A stretch of DNA of 64,000 nucleotides from Streptomyces sp. NBC_01116 (GTDB lineage: Bacteria; Actinomycetota; Actinomycetes; Streptomycetales; Streptomycetaceae): positions 7,487,501 to 7,551,500 of the forward strand of contig NZ_CP108644.1 of NCBI RefSeq assembly GCF_041435495.1, written 5' to 3'. Below are positions 60,871-64,000 of this stretch, in pieces; the stretch's first letter is position 1; the number at the start of each line of letters is the position of its first letter. A program made the position numbers and the translations under genes. The notes below the pieces were generated by a model. That model did no database searches. It was not told the origin of the DNA and saw only the letters and a program-made list of their open reading frames with translations.

Positions 60871-61373
60871 CCGACGACATCGTTGCCTCGGTGGTCCGGC
60901 AGTGGCAGGCCGTCAACCCCGGGCTCGACACCGGGCCGATGGAGATCATCGGCCGGATCAACCGCTGCGCCGCCCTGCTCCAGCAGGCGGAGGACGCCCC
61001 CTTGCGCTCCGCCGGGCTGACCCGCGCCGAATTCGACCTCCTCGGCGCCGTACGCAGGACGGACCGGGAGCTGACCCCCGGCGAGCTGGCCCGCGAGACC
61101 TTCTCCTCCGGGGCCGCTGTCACCAAGCGGCTGCGCGCCCTCCAGGACCGCGCGCTGGTCGAGCGCCGGGGCGACGCCCGCGACCGGAGGGTCGCCCATG
61201 TCCGGCTCACCGACGAGGGCCGGGCCCTGGTCGACCGGCTCCTGCCCGAACAGCTCGCCTACGAACGCGCGGTGCTCGCCGGTCTGGACGAGGGTGCGCG
61301 CGGCGAACTAGGCGCCAGACTCGGCGAGTTGCTCGTACAGCTGGAAGGGCGGATCGGCGGGGCCCGACGCTGA
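60867..61373 (+). CDS. MarR-family regulator
   Basis: This 168-residue protein has a dimerisation helix near GRINRCAALLQQAED and a winged helix with ELTPGELARETFSSGAAVTK and ALVERRGDARDRRVAHVRLT, the Asp-Arg wing motif of MarR proteins. GTG 60867 overlaps the transporter stop. It probably represses its own operon through the inverted repeats before the transporter and is released by an exported aromatic compound (inference). Confidence 0.9.
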   Translation: MTDDIVASVVRQWQAVNPGLDTGPMEIIGRINRCAALLQQAEDAPLRSAGLTRAEFDLLGAVRRTDRELTPGELARETFSSGAAVTKRLRALQDRALVERRGDARDRRVAHVRLTDEGRALVDRLLPEQLAYERAVLAGLDEGARGELGARLGELLVQLEGRIGGARR

Positions 61374-61836
61374 TCCGGCGGCCCCGGGGGAGGGTTCCCA
61401 CGGGCGTGTCAGTGCGGCGTCTTCGCGCTTCACTCGTCCGTCGGTCGGGAATCTGCACCTTTCGATCCGGTTCGATCACCTGTGCCGTTGTCCTGATCCG
61501 TGGGGTGAAGTCCGTCCGCACGAGGGTGATTTGTCCTGGTAGGACCGTCAAGTGACGTTGATCTCTCCGGTTCTTTCGGTGCGAGGGGCCTCGACGGAGG
61601 AGATTTTCAGCCACCCTTACTCCCTGCGCATGCCTCGCAGCGCAGCGTGCAAAAACTGGTGAGTGTATTCCTCTCGGCGAGCTTCCGCAGAGGGTTGGGT
61701 GAATATGCCGAAGCACTGTTCTGATCTGGCTAAGCTCACGCGCAGTGAAGTCGAGTTGAGATGAATTCGAGCACTTGTTCCTAGGTCTCCGCTCATGTGC
61801 GCATACATCCCGGAATCAACCGCCAGAGGGTTTTAG
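61374..61836. other. Gene-free region upstream of the conservon
   Basis: I see no gene in these 463 bases. The stretch 61480-61836 is AT-richer than its surroundings and should hold the conservon promoter. I could not assign a specific -35/-10 pair with confidence. Confidence 0.5.
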
Positions 61837-63477
61837 ATGGTCCGTGTTGAACCACCGCCGACCGACAGAGAAATTCCCGTCGTCCGCGTAGTCCTGCTGC
61901 CCGTGGCCCTGCTCCTCGGCGCCACTGCCGCCGGCTCGGCCCTGGTCGCCCCGGCCGCGCGGATACCAGTCGCCCTGTGCGGCGCGATCGCCACACTCGT
62001 GGTCGCCGTACTCACCGTGGCGCTGCACCGCCGCGGACGCGCCCTGCGCGTCCAGCGCGCGGAGTACGAACAGCGCATCGCCTACCTGGAACGCCGCATC
62101 CTCTCGCACGACGCCGAGACGGTCCGGCTCACCAAGGAAGTCATGCCCGCCGCGATCCGGCGGCTGCGCGTGGGCAATTCACCCGAAGAAGTGATGCGTG
62201 ACATCGTCGACGCGGACGTGGCCAACCGCCATCTGCCCAAGGCGCTGCGCGAGCAGATCTACCAGGTCCTCGAAGTCATCGACAACGAGGAGGCGCGGCG
62301 TGACTCCGCTCAGCGCGCCTTCGTCAGCGTCGCCCGCCGCGTCCAGGCGATCGTGAACCGCCAGGCCAGCGAACTGCGGGAGATGGAGAACCACTACGGG
62401 CGCAACCCCGAGGTCTTCGACGACCTGCTGCGCATCGACCACGGCACCGCGCTGATCGGCCGCCTCGCCGACTCCATCGCCGTGCTCGGCGGCGCCCGCC
62501 CCAGCCGCCAGTGGCCCAAGCCCGTACCGCTGTTCAGCGTGCTGCGCGGCGCGATGTCCCGCATCCTGGAGTACCAGCGCGTCGATCTGCACTCGATCGC
62601 CAAGGTCGCCATCGTCGGCACCTCGGTCGAACCGCTCATCCACGTCTGCGCCGAACTCCTCGACAACGCGACCCGCTACTCGCCGCCCCAGACCCGGGTG
62701 CACGTCACCGCGGTCGAGGTGCAGACCGGCATCGCCATCGAGATCGAGGACGGCGGCGTCAGCCTCAGCGAGGAGGCCCGCGCCCGCGCCGAGAACATGC
62801 TCGCCCAGGCGCAGGCGGGCATCAACATGAACGACCTCGGGGAGTCCCCGCGCCTCGGCATGGCCGTCGTCGGCCGGCTCTCCCGGATGTACCAGCTCCA
62901 GGTGTCGCTGCGTCAGTCGGCGTACGGCGGCGTCCGCGCCGTCCTCATCGTGCCGCGCGACATGATCACCACCGGGCCCGCCCCGGGCATCGCCCACGGC
63001 ATCGGCGCCACCTCGCGGCCCACCAGCTCCCTGGACATGTCGCAGCTCCAGCACGTGGTGCCGCCGCCCGGCAAGCGCAAGTCCAAGCCCGCCGCCACCG
63101 GCCCCGTGCCGTCCGTCGCCGCACCGGCCTCCTCCGGAGCCCCCGCGGCCACGTCGCACCCGGCCTCTCCCGCGGCAGCCGTGGAGGACGACCTTCCCGT
63201 GGTCACCGAGTGGACCGAGAACGGGCTGCCGCAGCGCCGCAGCCGGGGCCGCGCCCCGCTCGGCTCGCACAACCTCCCGCAGCAGCCCCCACCGCCCCCC
63301 GCCCCCGCCAACGGGTTCCGGCCCGGCGCGGACGAGGGCGCGGACGACGGACGCGGCGAGGAGAAGCCCCCCGGCCTGTGGCTGGAGGCCTTCACCAAGG
63401 CCGTCAACGGCGTACCGCAGGAACGAAAGCACGGCGAAGACTCCGATGACGCGTGGGACAAGGGAGACCTGAAGTGA
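61837..63477 (+). CDS. cvnA: Conservon sensor kinase-like ATPase (CvnA)
   Basis: This 546-residue protein has two membrane helices at about residues 16-60, a cytosolic coiled segment, and an HATPase_c domain with ELLDNATRYSPPQTRVHV (N box) and LGMAVVGRLSRMYQLQVSL. The C-terminal tail is long, Pro/Ala-rich and disordered. CvnA proteins are the membrane sensor-like member of Streptomyces conservons, which assemble a G-protein-coupled-like complex with CvnB, CvnC and CvnD. AGAGGG precedes ATG 61837. It overlaps cvnB by GTGA. Confidence 0.93.
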   Translation: MVRVEPPPTDREIPVVRVVLLPVALLLGATAAGSALVAPAARIPVALCGAIATLVVAVLTVALHRRGRALRVQRAEYEQRIAYLERRILSHDAETVRLTKEVMPAAIRRLRVGNSPEEVMRDIVDADVANRHLPKALREQIYQVLEVIDNEEARRDSAQRAFVSVARRVQAIVNRQASELREMENHYGRNPEVFDDLLRIDHGTALIGRLADSIAVLGGARPSRQWPKPVPLFSVLRGAMSRILEYQRVDLHSIAKVAIVGTSVEPLIHVCAELLDNATRYSPPQTRVHVTAVEVQTGIAIEIEDGGVSLSEEARARAENMLAQAQAGINMNDLGESPRLGMAVVGRLSRMYQLQVSLRQSAYGGVRAVLIVPRDMITTGPAPGIAHGIGATSRPTSSLDMSQLQHVVPPPGKRKSKPAATGPVPSVAAPASSGAPAATSHPASPAAAVEDDLPVVTEWTENGLPQRRSRGRAPLGSHNLPQQPPPPPAPANGFRPGADEGADDGRGEEKPPGLWLEAFTKAVNGVPQERKHGEDSDDAWDKGDLK

Positions 63478-63881
63478 TCCAGCAGCGGGGAAACATGGAC
63501 TGGATGCTCAAGGAGCTGGCCGAGGACGTTCCGAGCATTCACCAGATCGTGGTGCTCTCGTCGGACGGCCTGCGCATCGCGATGCACGGCGGCGACCCCG
63601 ACGTCGCCGACCGGCTCGCGGCGGCCTGCGCCGGACTGCAGAGCCTGGCCGCCGCCGTGGCCACCGAGATCCCGTACAGCGACGGCCTCATGAAGCTCGT
63701 GGTGATCGAGGTGACGGGCGGGTTCTTCTACCTGATGGCGGCCGGGACCGGCGCCTATCTCGCGGTCCTGGCCGGCGAGACCGTCGACGCCGGACTCGTC
63801 GGGGCCCGGATGCGGGACATGGTCGTGCGGATCGGAGCCCACCTGACCAGCCCGCCCCGCCACGGCGGGCAGTCCGGATGA
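63474..63881 (+). CDS. cvnB: Conservon Roadblock/LC7 protein (CvnB)
   Basis: This 135-residue Roadblock/LC7 domain protein has the canonical opening MDWMLKELAEDVPSIHQIVV, LSSDGLRIAMHG and GGFFYLMAAGTGAYLAVLA. These small proteins act as regulators or scaffolds for Ras-like GTPases, here the CvnD expected beyond the window edge. The GTG start at 63474 follows AGGGAG and overlaps the cvnA stop; ATG 63495 is an alternative. It overlaps cvnC by ATGA. Confidence 0.95.
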   Translation: MIQQRGNMDWMLKELAEDVPSIHQIVVLSSDGLRIAMHGGDPDVADRLAAACAGLQSLAAAVATEIPYSDGLMKLVVIEVTGGFFYLMAAGTGAYLAVLAGETVDAGLVGARMRDMVVRIGAHLTSPPRHGGQSG

Positions 63882-64000
63882 GTGGTCCTCGACGAGAACG
63901 CCGCAAGGCCGATCCGGACCTGCACGACCCGGAACGGCTGTACGTGATCACCGGCGATCTCGACGACAGCGAACGGTCCGCGCTCGACCTGGTCACGATG
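63878..64000 (+). CDS. cvnC: Conservon DUF742 protein (CvnC), 5' part
   Basis: The first 41 codons are visible before the window ends. They include DPERLYVITGD and a helix LDLVTM consistent with the winged-helix-like DUF742 family that follows cvnB in conservons. It overlaps cvnB by ATGA. Confidence 0.88.
   Translation, partial: MSGPRRERRKADPDLHDPERLYVITGDLDDSERSALDLVTM

Noticed and set aside
59526..61373. A fused FUSC-MarR protein
   Set aside because: The upstream part is an out-of-frame reading of the FUSC gene; the MarR protein starts at GTG 60867 overlapping the FUSC stop.

Overview
The window is chromosomal DNA from a Streptomyces (high-GC actinomycete). Evidence for this is the very high GC with long spurious antisense frames, frequent GTG/TTG starts, ATGA/GTGA/TGATG gene overlaps, a conservon (cvn) locus at the right edge, an ExxR-less P450 beside a CYP154-type P450, actinobacterial small-protein families (DUF6479, DUF3105, class F sortases) and a tRNA-Leu(GAG) with an encoded CCA end. 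Species cannot be assigned from the sequence alone. About 50 genes are supported, plus several decayed ones.

Left part (1-10.1 kb): the 3' end of a sugar isomerase/epimerase, a DUF2254 membrane protein and tRNA-Leu with its terminator. These are followed by a patchy accessory stretch: a DUF4267-like gene, a TspO C-terminal remnant, a tightly overlapped four-gene cassette (acyl-CoA dehydrogenase-like, PIG-L deacetylase, NodS-like methyltransferase, family 2 glycosyltransferase), a DUF6479 protein, and a class F sortase with a probable surface partner. It ends in about 1.3 kb of decayed DNA holding an MpaB-oxygenase fragment and the start of a second DUF4267 copy. 10.1-16.2 kb: a complete ribose operon, rbsR-rbsA-rbsCB(fusion)-rbsK-rbsD, with two LacI-type operators in front and a 26-bp tandem repeat array inside.

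16.2-30 kb is dominated by envelope functions. On the minus strand femX, murJ, a response regulator, a histidine kinase and a GerMN-type lipoprotein are arranged like one operon; an L,D-transpeptidase diverges from it. Next come an N-formylglutamate amidohydrolase-like enzyme, a secreted sphingomyelinase C, a second class F sortase with a repeat-containing anchored protein, and a second two-component system.

30-43 kb: two overlapping P450 genes, the first with Trp in place of Arg in ExxR. They are followed by the stump of a caspase-like/EAD2 conflict protein, a small peptide gene resembling RiPP leaders, and a double-frameshifted HExxH-type (putative peptide beta-hydroxylase) gene. This block is the most unusual part of the window. 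It is followed by a complete choline-to-glycine-betaine module (betB, betA-like, ABC ATPase, double-domain permease, binding protein).

43-64 kb: a P450 with a palindromic operator, a small unknown gene, an AspT-type exchanger with a long leader inverted repeat, a secreted pair including a VWA protein, a TetR/ABC-F/macrolide-glycosyltransferase resistance set, the xylB-xylA/xylR xylose locus with paired operator-like boxes, a DUF3105-DUF305 pair, a FUSC transporter with its MarR regulator, and the start of a conservon (cvnA, cvnB, partial cvnC).
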